DNA of 49,584 nt from a virus. A program made the translations under genes and the position numbers. The stretch lies in the IMG/VR virus record IMGVR_UViG_3300047557_001710, positions 1-49,584 of that record. One strand, written 5' to 3'. Below are positions 37,358-44,810 of the stretch, one piece after another (within the stretch, counting starts at the first letter, position 1; each line of letters opens with the position of its first letter). The notes beneath the pieces were generated by a model. It was given only the letters and a program-made list of their open reading frames with translations, did not search any database and was not told the DNA's origin.

Positions 37358-38245
37358 TTATTCTAATCGTTCTCGTAGTGAGGTATCTATGCCTCTGGCT
37401 TTTTGATAACTAGAAAGGCCAGCAGGATTTGAAATGTATCCAGTTTCAAGGCATTTCCACTTTTGAGAATTTGTTTTTGATGCTATACGTCTCCGTTCAT
37501 CAGGAGATATCTTATGACAACCCACTTTAAGTTCTGCACTTCTCTTACCTCCAAGCTTTCCAGCTATACTTTTTTCTTTTTTACTTAATCCACAAATACC
37601 AGTTTTATTCTCTTTATGTTTGTTTCCAGATTTTTTTCCATTTTCACTTCTCTCTTCTGGTAGGAGACTAAAAATGCCTATTCCAAGTTCTTTGCACATA
37701 GTTCCTACAATTTTTCCACCCACTTTTCCACCCATAATAGCAATTTCTTTTCTTTGTTCAGGAGTTAAACCACAAATACCTTTCTTGTTTTCTTTATTTT
37801 TTTGTCCGTTTCTTTTTCCAAGCTCACTTTTTTCATCATTAGTCATAGCAAATATACCTTTCTTTTCCTCTTTCATTCTTTTACCAACTATTGAGCCATT
37901 AATTTTTCCATATTTACTACCAAGTAACTTTCCAACTTTCCTAGATATTTGTACTGATACCATACCACCACAACTTTCATTTAAACACCACTTATCAGTA
38001 TTATAGAATGGTCTAATCAATCTTTTCTCAACTTCTTGTGCTTCTAAATATCCTTCATCACTAAGCTCAAAAAATTGAAGTATTTGTTTTTTTGGAGTAT
38101 AGAAGTCCCAGGCCCACTTGTGAGTTACTGGTGTTCCCATATAGTACTCATCAAACTTCTTTTCTTTATGAACTCCATAGTAATAATAAGGAACTTCTTC
38201 AAAAGTAATCTTATATATGTAAATTCTTGGACTGTTTTTAGTCAT
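37358..38245 (-). CDS. GIY-YIG homing endonuclease inside the ubiquitin-like cassette
   Basis: 295 residues. Same N-terminal nuclease domain as 33259-34257 (nearly identical over the first 90 residues), about five repeats (KKGIFAMTNDEK; KKGICGLTPEQR; GIGIFSLLPEER; KTGICGLSKKEK; KVGCHKISPDER) and the CLETGYISNPAGLSSYQKAR tail. It is inserted between the beta-grasp gene and the JAMM gene, with its own paired-arm element. Confidence 0.87.
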   Translation of the reverse strand: MTKNSPRIYIYKITFEEVPYYYYGVHKEKKFDEYYMGTPVTHKWAWDFYTPKKQILQFFELSDEGYLEAQEVEKRLIRPFYNTDKWCLNESCGGMVSVQISRKVGKLLGSKYGKINGSIVGKRMKEEKKGIFAMTNDEKSELGKRNGQKNKENKKGICGLTPEQRKEIAIMGGKVGGKIVGTMCKELGIGIFSLLPEERSENGKKSGNKHKENKTGICGLSKKEKSIAGKLGGKRSAELKVGCHKISPDERRRIASKTNSQKWKCLETGYISNPAGLSSYQKARGIDTSLRERLE

Positions 38246-38257
38246 AGTTCTATTCTA

Positions 38258-38347
38258 TTAAGACCGCATCTTTATTTATATTAGCTCCTAAAAGATTAGG
38301 TGCCCCAAAGAGCACCTAATCTTATCTGTAGAGAATTGCGGTCTTAA
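38258..38347 (-). promoter_or_regulatory. Paired-arm element upstream of a GIY-YIG gene
   Basis: Arms TTAAGACCGCA (38258-38268) and its complement (38337-38347) enclose an 11-bp terminator stem AGATTAGGTGC/GCACCTAATCT (38294-38321 region) and a minus-strand TATAAATAAA (near 38271-38280). Confidence 0.75.
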
Positions 38348-38384
38348 CAGACTTTATTATTTATAAGGTTTTATGGATACAAAA

Positions 38385-38403
38385 AAAGCCCTAGAAGGGC
38401 TTT
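38385..38403 (-). terminator. Terminator of the beta-grasp gene
   Basis: Stem AAAGCCC/GGGCTTT with a 5-nt loop, flanked on the minus strand by a T-run. It isolates the beta-grasp gene from the downstream endonuclease. Confidence 0.75.
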
Positions 38404-38430
38404 AATCTCATATTGAGGCTTGGATAATAC

Positions 38431-38697
38431 TCAATATACACCCTTACTCTCACTAGAAATTGCTACCCTCAGAATTTCAGATGGGCGGATAACCGTATCA
38501 CCAGAAACAGCAGTACCGTTGATGATGTAACGATTTACACGAGAAGCATCAACTAGACCACCAGCGTATTCAGCTACGAGCTGGGAAACAGTCTTACCAC
38601 GATATTGAGCTTCCGTAAGAGTGATACTCTCCTCATTTACCAGAATTTGCACGGTGGCTGAATAATCTTGTTCGCGGATGCTATCAAAGAAGGACAT
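38431..38697 (-). CDS. Ubiquitin-like beta-grasp protein (ThiS/MoaD/PRTRC-C type)
   Basis: 88 residues. Predicted order strand-strand-helix-strand-strand: ATVQILVNEESITLT, then KTVSQLVAEYAG, RYIINGTAVSGDTVIRPSEI, LRVAISS. The NG--V--DTVIRP-E pattern is characteristic of ThiS/MoaD/Ub folds. The C-terminus is SSESKGVY, lacking a terminal Gly-Gly, so processing by the JAMM enzyme after the Gly or a non-canonical attachment would be needed. Start at MSFFDSIREQ; the longer frame crosses the -10. Confidence 0.75.
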   Translation of the reverse strand: MSFFDSIREQDYSATVQILVNEESITLTEAQYRGKTVSQLVAEYAGGLVDASRVNRYIINGTAVSGDTVIRPSEILRVAISSESKGVY

Positions 38698-38758
38698 AGT
38701 AAATCTCAAAAATAAAGGACAAAGTTGAAGTGAAGGTGTTTCCCTCACCGACCCAATC

Positions 38759-38817
38759 AATATAGCAGAGAAGCGATTGATTTGGAGTCAGTAGTGGACG
38801 GTTCCAAAAGTGGAACC
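38759..38817 (-). promoter_or_regulatory. Inverted repeat plus extended -10 module
   Basis: Extended -10 TGCTATATT (38759-38767), 28-nt spacer, inverted repeat with perfect GGTTCC/GGAACC core (38796-38817). It drives the beta-grasp gene. Confidence 0.7.
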
Positions 38818-38864
38818 GAGGGATTATTTAAGATGCGAAGAACCTCATCGCTTTCGACCCCAAT

Positions 38865-38920
38865 AATATATCAGGTATTCGTGAAAATGTCTGGGAGTAA
38901 TGGACGGTCCAAAAACCGTC
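38865..38920 (-). promoter_or_regulatory. Second, tandem promoter module with no gene of its own
   Basis: Extended -10 TGATATATT (38865-38873), 28-nt spacer, inverted repeat GACGGT/ACCGTC (38902-38920). Between this promoter and the next module lies only about 50 nt, with a possible 6-codon frame (MRFFAS). Confidence 0.65.
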
Positions 38921-39122
38921 AGCTTTCGAACTCCCAACAATCATCACCAGATTTATCCAACCAAAAAGTTTCCATAGATTTAATTGGTTTCAGTAGATAC
39001 ATTTTCTCATTAGTTTCCAATACTTCACAAGATTGAAGACCAAGCATCACACGATCATAGTAATCATATGATTTTTCATTTTTAGGCTTGAGGTATACGA
39101 ATTTTTTGCGAGCTGTAGTCAT
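38919..39122 (-). CDS. Small protein (67 aa)
   Basis: Basic N-terminus (MTTARKKFVYLKPKNEKSY), ends DCWEFES. Immediately after the phosphatase gene in the RNA-repair-like cluster. No family recognised. Confidence 0.65.
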   Translation of the reverse strand: MTTARKKFVYLKPKNEKSYDYYDRVMLGLQSCEVLETNEKMYLLKPIKSMETFWLDKSGDDCWEFES

Positions 39123-39123
39123 A

Positions 39124-39819
39124 TCAAAAAGAAAAGGATTGTTGAGAGTTTACGTCGTAAATGTATAGCTTTCCATCGTCACTACCACAGGAACCATCTA
39201 AAACAATTGACTTTGTATTATTCAAGTCAATATGAATTTTATGATAATGTCCCGCTACACGAACCCAAGAATGGGGACTTTCAATATTCCACCATTCAAA
39301 TCTTTTGTTTTCGTGTATTACTCCATATAAACACTTGGATTTTGTCTGCTTACTAACTACATCAACACGATATTCATCTAGATAATCTTCTGGAATGAAG
39401 AGCTTTGATGAGAAATATGCATGAGAGCAACGATATTCTAGATTATTTTTATCTTTAAATGCTATTCCATATGGAAATGTATTAAGCCAATTTAATAATT
39501 CTTCTTGAGAAACACTTGAAGATTTGAATTCTTCGACTGTTCTATCTAATCCATTGTTTAAATAAACTTGATTTCCTTTTAGATAACGAATGAGTTTATC
39601 TTGGTGATTAGATTGTAAAGTAGTAGATTTATTTTGAGTTTGGAGTTCTCTTACTAATTCGTAAACTCCAATACTATTAGAATAGTCAGTTCTACTATCA
39701 AATAAATCTCCTAGAAAAATAATATGATAGTTATCAATATTTTTTTGAATATAATTGATAGCACTTTGAAGTTGGAGATATTGCGAATGAATATCTCCAA
39801 TCAAAACATAATTTTTCAT
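39124..39819 (-). CDS. PPP-type metallophosphatase
   Basis: 231 residues. PPP/calcineurin motifs: GDIHSQ (residues 8-13), FLGDLFDSR, SNHQDKLIRYL, CSHAYFS, GHYHKI. Similar enzymes act as protein Ser/Thr or polynucleotide 2',3'-phosphatases. Next to kinase and RNA ligase genes, an RNA-end phosphatase role is attractive. Its promoter module is embedded in the 3' end of the kinase gene. Confidence 0.87.
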   Translation of the reverse strand: MKNYVLIGDIHSQYLQLQSAINYIQKNIDNYHIIFLGDLFDSRTDYSNSIGVYELVRELQTQNKSTTLQSNHQDKLIRYLKGNQVYLNNGLDRTVEEFKSSSVSQEELLNWLNTFPYGIAFKDKNNLEYRCSHAYFSSKLFIPEDYLDEYRVDVVSKQTKSKCLYGVIHENKRFEWWNIESPHSWVRVAGHYHKIHIDLNNTKSIVLDGSCGSDDGKLYIYDVNSQQSFSF

Positions 39820-39831
39820 TTTGTGGAGCCA

Positions 39832-40359
39832 TTAGATATCTAATAGTATATCATACAAAAGTTGGTTTTGGGAGTTTGATGGGACAGTTGACTCTTTGGT
39901 CCCATCAATAATCAAATCAAACCCCTCTTCTTCTGTTGGTCTTTGATAGGTATTAACCATACTTTCAATTACAAATTTAGGTATAACTTTCCCAGGTCTT
40001 TTAGTATTTCTTATTAAGAGTTCTTCTATAGGAACTTCAAAATATACTGCTACTTTGTAATAACCTTTACATAAATTTAGTTTCTTTTTTCTAGATTTAG
40101 GATTAATATTTGTTTGATCTACAATAAAACTAGATTTATTTTTAGTATGATTAATTAAATCTTCTCCTAATTTTATGACGGATTCACGAATACTATCTTC
40201 CCATACAGCACTATAAGTTGCATTTAGCTCTTTAGCTTTGTTTTCTATAAAAATATCAGTAGATAATACTGGAAGATTATCTACATTATTATTCTCTATC
40301 CAAGTTGATTTGCCACTACACGGAGGTCCGCATAGTAGAATAATTTTTGGTTTATCCAT
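39832..40359 (-). CDS. P-loop polynucleotide/nucleoside kinase
   Basis: 175 residues. Walker A GPPCSGKST (11-19), then LSTDIFIENKA and VDQTNINPKSRKKKLNLCK with lid-type Arg residues (RNTKRPGKVIPK), as in the kinase domain of T4 Pnkp and bacterial Pnkp. It probably phosphorylates 5'-OH RNA/DNA ends. Overlaps the ligase gene by 8 nt, which points to joint action in end repair. Confidence 0.82.
   Translation of the reverse strand: MDKPKIILLCGPPCSGKSTWIENNNVDNLPVLSTDIFIENKAKELNATYSAVWEDSIRESVIKLGEDLINHTKNKSSFIVDQTNINPKSRKKKLNLCKGYYKVAVYFEVPIEELLIRNTKRPGKVIPKFVIESMVNTYQRPTEEEGFDLIIDGTKESTVPSNSQNQLLYDILLDI
39845..39903 (-). promoter_or_regulatory. Promoter module inside the kinase coding region
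   Basis: Extended -10 TGATATACT (39845-39853), 27-nt spacer, inverted repeat GGGA/TCCC (39881-39903), all within the last codons of the kinase gene. It drives the phosphatase. Confidence 0.65.
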
Positions 40360-41509
40360 TCCAGTTTAAGTTCCCGAATAGCCAGCGATTTTCTTCAACT
40401 TTTGTTTGTGAAGTTAGAGATTTTTTAATCTGTTCTAGTACTAGTTCTTTTATAGGATACCTTTTACGCAATTTAAACATAAATGGTCTATATTTTGGAA
40501 TGAGTGATGGAACTGCTAGTGTTGCAAAATCTTTCTGCGATTGCCCTCTATCAATTTGCTTATACAAATCATAAATCTCACTACAAACATCTTCTACCGA
40601 AAGCCAAAATGCTTTCTCAAAGTCTTGTAGCCTTTTAGAATCAGTTTCTGGAAGTAGTGGAACTACATCATCTACACTATCATTTAGAATGATAGAAATG
40701 ATATTCTTTTCCTGTGAGATTTGGTCCTTTGTTTTATGACGAAGGACATAATCATCGGCTTTAATTTTGATACGATGACCAGAATTAAAAGTTAGAACAA
40801 TACCCTCATTATCAGTTAATTGACGGACTTGATTTACAAGTAAGTGTATATCTTGTTTTGCTAAATTAGATACACTTTTGACTACTGGAATTTCAAAATA
40901 ATTTGCAAGTTCTACAATATTATCATAAAGTAGATAAGTTCCAGAAGTATTATTACGAATTGCAGTAAGAATAAGACTATCTTCTGGATAATCAATAACA
41001 ATTCTATTTTTACGGCTACACCATTCAAAACAAGCAGTTAGACCATTATTAATGGTATCTTGAATCAAATTATAATAATTTAGTTTATCCTTTAAAAACT
41101 CATCAACTTGTTGGGAGATTTCAGTCAGTCCAGCTTTTGTAGCTGCATAAATGTTATCACCAAATTTTAAGAAGCGAATTAAACTTCCGTCCAGCTTTTG
41201 TGTGATGTGATGGGGCTCATATAGATTAATTTTATCTATTTGAGTTTCTTCTTTTTCTCCTGCGTTGAAAAATTTCGCATAAGGTCTGGAAATTAGCTTA
41301 CCATCTGTATTGAAAATGAGCCCTCTACACTCACGGCGAATAGAAGAACCTAATGGGTCTTCATTATCCCACTTGAAGGTTTCTTCAAATGCAACTGCGT
41401 AAGTGATGACCGTATATTCCCCTTTATCCATCACAAGGAATTCTTTTCTTCCTTCTATGTGAGGAAGAACGTCGTTGATGGTTTTAATAACAGGAAAATC
41501 GTAATGCAT
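40352..41509 (-). CDS. RNA ligase, T4 Rnl1 type
   Basis: 385 residues, close to T4 Rnl1 (374). Nucleotidyltransferase motif I K105-L-D-G-S in HITQKLDGSLIRF. Also RRECRGLIFN before it, FEWCSRKNRIVIDYP (motif IIIa-like), NEGIVLTF (motif IV EGxV) and RIKIKADDY (motif V). It joins 5'-phosphate and 3'-OH RNA ends, classically repairing tRNAs cut in the anticodon loop by host defence nucleases. The ATG at 41509 was chosen over an upstream TTG. Confidence 0.92.
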   Translation of the reverse strand: MHYDFPVIKTINDVLPHIEGRKEFLVMDKGEYTVITYAVAFEETFKWDNEDPLGSSIRRECRGLIFNTDGKLISRPYAKFFNAGEKEETQIDKINLYEPHHITQKLDGSLIRFLKFGDNIYAATKAGLTEISQQVDEFLKDKLNYYNLIQDTINNGLTACFEWCSRKNRIVIDYPEDSLILTAIRNNTSGTYLLYDNIVELANYFEIPVVKSVSNLAKQDIHLLVNQVRQLTDNEGIVLTFNSGHRIKIKADDYVLRHKTKDQISQEKNIISIILNDSVDDVVPLLPETDSKRLQDFEKAFWLSVEDVCSEIYDLYKQIDRGQSQKDFATLAVPSLIPKYRPFMFKLRKRYPIKELVLEQIKKSLTSQTKVEENRWLFGNLNWNG

Positions 41510-41514
41510 TTTAA

Positions 41515-41937
41515 TCAACCCCAATACTCATACAAAAATCCGTGGTCTGTAGAATAATGTATATGAGTCACTCCATATTCTCTTAGAGCCATAGAACAAA
41601 TGGGACAAGGTTTAGCCATACGCAATTCTTTACCTCCCCTACCACCAACCCTAGCAACTACAATAGTATTACCTTTACCTTTACTCTTAATCAAACAATT
41701 TACTTCACTATGGAGGTATTGCTTCATACGCAGACCTTCATTATTATGAATACAACTCGCTCTTTCTCCATAAGCAGCCTGGATTGGATGAGTCTTATTC
41801 TCAAGATTAACAGCAGATGCTACTAGTTTCCCTTTCTTAAGAATGATGGAACCTACTTTTTTCTTTGATTGGGAGGACATAGCTACTGCTACTGCTTGAT
41901 TGAGAACTTCTGGTTTAAGTGGGGAACGAGTAGCCAT
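41515..41937 (-). CDS. Cytidine-deaminase-fold protein
   Basis: 140 residues. Zinc motifs H-x-E in LHSEVNCLI and PCPIC (Cys-x-x-Cys), with a strand-helix core. Substrate (free (d)CMP, or a base in nucleic acid) cannot be determined; the shorter core argues for a nucleotide or unknown substrate. It is the first gene of the RNA ligase operon. Confidence 0.85.
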   Translation of the reverse strand: MATRSPLKPEVLNQAVAVAMSSQSKKKVGSIILKKGKLVASAVNLENKTHPIQAAYGERASCIHNNEGLRMKQYLHSEVNCLIKSKGKGNTIVVARVGGRGGKELRMAKPCPICSMALREYGVTHIHYSTDHGFLYEYWG

Positions 41938-41957
41938 AGTGAGATTTCAATAGACCT

Positions 41958-42014
41958 ATCATACACCAAAACCCTTGGATTTCCAAGGGTTTATGGACGG
42001 TTCAAAAAGTGGTC
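41958..42014 (-). promoter_or_regulatory. Inverted repeat plus -10 module (variant)
   Basis: -10 TATGAT directly preceded by TG (41958-41965), spacer 29 nt, inverted repeat starting GGACGGTTC (41995-42014) next to the stop of the SPFH-like gene. It drives the deaminase/ligase operon. Confidence 0.6.
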
Positions 42015-42434
42015 TTATTTTTTAGGTAATGGAACTTGTTGAATATCAAAGGTTGGAACTGGAGCACCACCATTGCTAGGAACCATATATACTGTTCTAT
42101 TAGTATTCTCTTCACCTTGAGTAATCCAGAGATACTGTAGATATGCAGGATTTCCTTTCAGGCTATCACCGATAATTTGATTTGCTTTGGCAACACCTTG
42201 AGCACGGATAATTTCTGCTTCAGCAAGTTGAGAGGCAGAATCTTTCTTTGCTTGTGCTTCAAGAACTGCGACCTGGCGCGTGTATTCTGCCTTCTGTAGT
42301 TCTGCTTTACCAGCAAGAGATTGTTGCCACACATTATATTGTGGACCACCAATAAACAGCAAAGCAGCAAATCCACCCACACAAAGAAGACCAACAGCAA
42401 TAGCAGGGTCAATAAAACCATTTTGTTGTTTCAC
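42015..42434 (-). CDS. SPFH/stomatin-tail-like membrane protein
   Basis: 139 residues. N-terminal membrane helix (AIAVGLLCVGGFAALLFIG), then a long coiled coil (VAVLEAQAKKDSASQLAEAE) ending RAQGVAKANQIIGDSLKGNP and YLQYLWI. This resembles the end of phage/bacterial band-7 (prohibitin-like) proteins, but the SPFH domain is absent. Probably an oligomeric inner-membrane protein. Confidence 0.7.
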   Translation of the reverse strand: MKQQNGFIDPAIAVGLLCVGGFAALLFIGGPQYNVWQQSLAGKAELQKAEYTRQVAVLEAQAKKDSASQLAEAEIIRAQGVAKANQIIGDSLKGNPAYLQYLWITQGEENTNRTVYMVPSNGGAPVPTFDIQQVPLPKK

Positions 42435-42613
42435 TTAGAAGAACCTCCAGTAGGTTTGAAAATAGCATTAGCAAGTAAAATAATAAGTAAATTTTGCCAG
42501 AAAGTTAATGATACATTGAACCAGGACAAAATAATGCCAAGAATATACGTTTCTAAAGATAGTCCTGCAACAGCAAGAACAATTACAAAGAAAGCAACAC
42601 TAAGATTTTTCAT
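42431..42613 (-). CDS. Small membrane protein (60 aa)
   Basis: Two hydrophobic helices (AFFVIVLAVAGLSLETYILG and FWQNLLIILLANAIF). ATGA overlap with the SPFH-like gene, so the two probably act together. Confidence 0.7.
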   Translation of the reverse strand: MKNLSVAFFVIVLAVAGLSLETYILGIILSWFNVSLTFWQNLLIILLANAIFKPTGGSSK

Positions 42614-42616
42614 AGT

Positions 42617-42910
42617 TCAAAAACTAATTACATCATCACCAATTCCACCTTTAATATGACTTCCAGTATAACTTCCTGGAATATTCATATTAACATAATC
42701 ATAATTTATAATGTTATCTTCCTTCAGGAATTGTGGATTAGAATTTTCTATAACTCTTTCAGCAAATAAAGTATTATCAATTTCTATAAGAGCATCTACA
42801 ATATTTTTTAGTTTATATACTTCAATATTTTCACTATAAGATAGTGCTTTGCGTAGTGCAGATTCTGCAATTTCCAATTCACTTTTTACACGATAATCTA
42901 ATTTTTTCAT
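42617..42910 (-). CDS. Helical protein (97 aa), related to the 44.6-kb gene
   Basis: Shares AESALRKALSYSE with ESALRNSLSFAA of the protein at 44589-44810, followed by an INDTLF/IDNL-type helix. Glycine-rich tail (GSYTGSHIKGGIGDD). Function unknown. Confidence 0.68.
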   Translation of the reverse strand: MKKLDYRVKSELEIAESALRKALSYSENIEVYKLKNIVDALIEIDNTLFAERVIENSNPQFLKEDNIINYDYVNMNIPGSYTGSHIKGGIGDDVISF

Positions 42911-42975
42911 AATTAATTTTTTAAGATGTTAAAATCCAACAACACATGAATATTACCAGAAATATGAAGAAAAAG

Positions 42976-43161
42976 TTAATTATCGGCTTTAGGTACTTCA
43001 CTATTCTCCAACAAATATTCTACAGTATTAGCTATATCTTGCATAGCTTGATGTAAATCTGGTCTTTGACCACTCTCTTGTTTAAGAATGGGTCTGGAAT
43101 TCTGTGTTAATGTCCAGCGCCATTGGTGCATATCTTCACACCACCACAAATTTATTTTCAT
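42976..43161 (-). CDS. Small protein (61 aa)
   Basis: Trp/His-rich N-terminus (MKINLWWCEDMHQWRWTLTQ). Helical C-terminus. TAATG overlap with the upstream gene. No family recognised. Confidence 0.62.
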   Translation of the reverse strand: MKINLWWCEDMHQWRWTLTQNSRPILKQESGQRPDLHQAMQDIANTVEYLLENSEVPKADN

Positions 43162-43433
43162 TAATCTGTAGGCAAGAGTTCAGGATTTTCTAATTTCATT
43201 TCAAATAATAATGGATGTGCTTCTTCTTCAATAAGATAATAGGAAGCCCAATAAACCTCGTCTTCAGTATATACGTGATTTGCCGTAGCTTCAAGAATAA
43301 TTTCTAAATTTTCTTCATCTTCTTTATTTAAGTTATCATAAGTATAAGGTATTTCATTGACGAAATAAATTAAAATGATTGATTTTCCTCTTGGGGTGTG
43401 ATACCACCTATAACCTTTAGATAACTTAAACAT
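43161..43433 (-). CDS. Acidic protein (90 aa)
   Basis: Begins MFKLSKGYRWYHTPRGKSII, then strand-rich and an acidic helix with TANHVYTEDEVYWASYYLIE. No family recognised. Confidence 0.65.
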   Translation of the reverse strand: MFKLSKGYRWYHTPRGKSIILIYFVNEIPYTYDNLNKEDEENLEIILEATANHVYTEDEVYWASYYLIEEEAHPLLFEMKLENPELLPTD

Positions 43434-43468
43434 CTTACCATATGATGCTTTTGTTATTTATTTTAGAT

Positions 43469-43648
43469 CTAGTAGGTTGGTGGATGATACTTTAAAAATT
43501 CACGAAAGGTCATTTTCATTTCTTTATTTGTCATCCCACAATGAACCGCTGCCTGTGGTAGATTCATTTTAGAATAAAATAAAGCTTCGTTAGCTTCCTT
43601 TACATTTTCTGGTGTAGTCTTTACTTTGTGAAACTTCTCAACATCCAT
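43469..43648 (-). CDS. Small helical protein (59 aa)
   Basis: Contains VKEANEALFYSKMNLPQAAV, then HCGMTNKEMKMTFREF and HPPTY. This is the two-helix layout of a small HTH-like transcription factor, though not conclusive. Overlaps the Dps gene by 28 nt. Confidence 0.6.
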   Translation of the reverse strand: MDVEKFHKVKTTPENVKEANEALFYSKMNLPQAAVHCGMTNKEMKMTFREFLKYHPPTY

Positions 43649-44058
43649 ACCCTTTTTCCTGCACTTTCAGCTAAATCATCTAATACATTACAAGTTGCTC
43701 TTTGATTCTGTTTATCTGCTTCATCAGCAGCCTCACGATATAAATTAATTAAAGTTTGATTATCTTTCATTAGATCTTCAACCATTCCCATATCATCTAA
43801 ATTACTATTAGCTTCTAGAATATGAGATACTTCTGTTAACCTTTTTAGGGTGCTTACTGGTTTAATATTGAGAAATCTCATATGCTCTGTAATTCTATCA
43901 ATCTCTTCAAACATTTCTTCATATTGGTCTCCAAAGGTATTATGTAATTGGTGAAAATCTTGACCAACTACATTCCAATGATAAACCCAAGTTTTTTGAA
44001 ATAAATTAAAGAGTGTTGCTTGAGAGTCAGATAATTTCTTATAGAGCTTTTCCATCAT
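43621..44058 (-). CDS. dps: Dps ferritin-like protein
   Basis: 145 residues. His27, His39, Asp54 and Glu58 match the spacing of the E. coli Dps ferroxidase ligands (His51, His63, Asp78, Glu82). The HWNVVGQDFHQLHNTFGDQY block is typical of Dps. Dps shells oxidise and store iron with H2O2 and protect DNA from oxidative damage. The phage copy lacks a long basic N-terminus, so DNA binding may be weak. Confidence 0.9.
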   Translation of the reverse strand: MMEKLYKKLSDSQATLFNLFQKTWVYHWNVVGQDFHQLHNTFGDQYEEMFEEIDRITEHMRFLNIKPVSTLKRLTEVSHILEANSNLDDMGMVEDLMKDNQTLINLYREAADEADKQNQRATCNVLDDLAESAGKRVWMLRSFTK

Positions 44059-44067
44059 AGCTAGTTT

Positions 44068-44292
44068 TTAGCTATTTAGCTGCGAGAAGGTTCCATCTTT
44101 ACGAAACAGATTAACAAGTTTCCCTACGCTATCTGTAGATTTGATTTGGGACTTTACATCTTCAATTTCATCACACACAAATAGATATTCCTTGCCTGGA
44201 TTGTAAGTAAAAGAAATTCCAACTAAATTTTCTTCATCATTAAAACTAATTTTAGAAATTGCAGAAGAATTTTTAATTTCAAGAACTTCCAT
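44068..44292 (-). CDS. KTSC-domain protein
   Basis: 74 residues. The pattern SSAISKISFNDEENLVGISF, then GKEYLFVCDEI and STDSVGKLVNLF, is that of the KTSC domain, a small fold seen in phages and bacteria next to RNA- or DNA-handling proteins. Exact role unknown. Confidence 0.75.
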   Translation of the reverse strand: MEVLEIKNSSAISKISFNDEENLVGISFTYNPGKEYLFVCDEIEDVKSQIKSTDSVGKLVNLFRKDGTFSQLNS

Positions 44293-44315
44293 AGTAAATC
44301 TCCAATTCTCTTATC

Positions 44316-44371
44316 AGTATAACACAAAGAAAAGATAATTGGAGATATAACAGGCCAGTTTAAAAATTGGC
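44316..44371 (-). promoter_or_regulatory. Inverted repeat plus extended -10 module
   Basis: Extended -10 TGTTATACT (44316-44324), 28-nt spacer, inverted repeat GCCAgTTT/AAAtTGGC (44353-44371). It drives KTSC, Dps and following genes. Confidence 0.7.
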
Positions 44372-44372
44372 T

Positions 44373-44552
44373 TCAATAGTTAGTAGGTTCTGTTGATATT
44401 GAGTTTTCACCTTTACCAATCAAAGATTTTACTAGTAATTCTGTAAATCTTTCTTGTTTGTCTGGATGAACTGATGCTGGATGGTCGCTAATAGCTTCTT
44501 TTAAGTAATTTAGTTCATACCATTCTTCTACTGTTAAATAATCTTGAACCAT
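44373..44552 (-). CDS. Small acidic protein (59 aa)
   Basis: Begins MVQDYLTVEEWYELNYLKEA. Helical. Stop codon adjacent to the module. No family recognised. Confidence 0.6.
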   Translation of the reverse strand: MVQDYLTVEEWYELNYLKEAISDHPASVHPDKQERFTELLVKSLIGKGENSISTEPTNY

Positions 44553-44588
44553 TTGTTAGGAATTCAACATATTTCAAACGTATTTAGA

Positions 44589-44810
44589 TTAAAAGAAGCC
44601 TCCAAACATACCATTATCACTATTCTTCATCTTTTCTTCAAGTTTATCTGAAAATTTATCTATTTGGATAAGATTATCAATATCTGAAATCATTTTGGAA
44701 ATCATTACAGATACATACGGCTTTTCTTGCCTTGCTGCAAATGATAATGAATTTCTTAGTGCAGATTCCGCCTCCTTTAATGAGGCTTCAACACTTCCAC
44801 TTAACGCCAT
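44589..44810 (-). CDS. Helical protein (73 aa), related to the 42.6-kb gene
   Basis: Start at MALSGSVEASLKEAESALRN behind AAAGGAGG. An upstream in-frame ATG contains that site. Shares the ESALRxxLS segment with 42617-42910. Phe/Gly-rich C-terminus (GMFGGFF). Confidence 0.68.
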   Translation of the reverse strand: MALSGSVEASLKEAESALRNSLSFAARQEKPYVSVMISKMISDIDNLIQIDKFSDKLEEKMKNSDNGMFGGFF

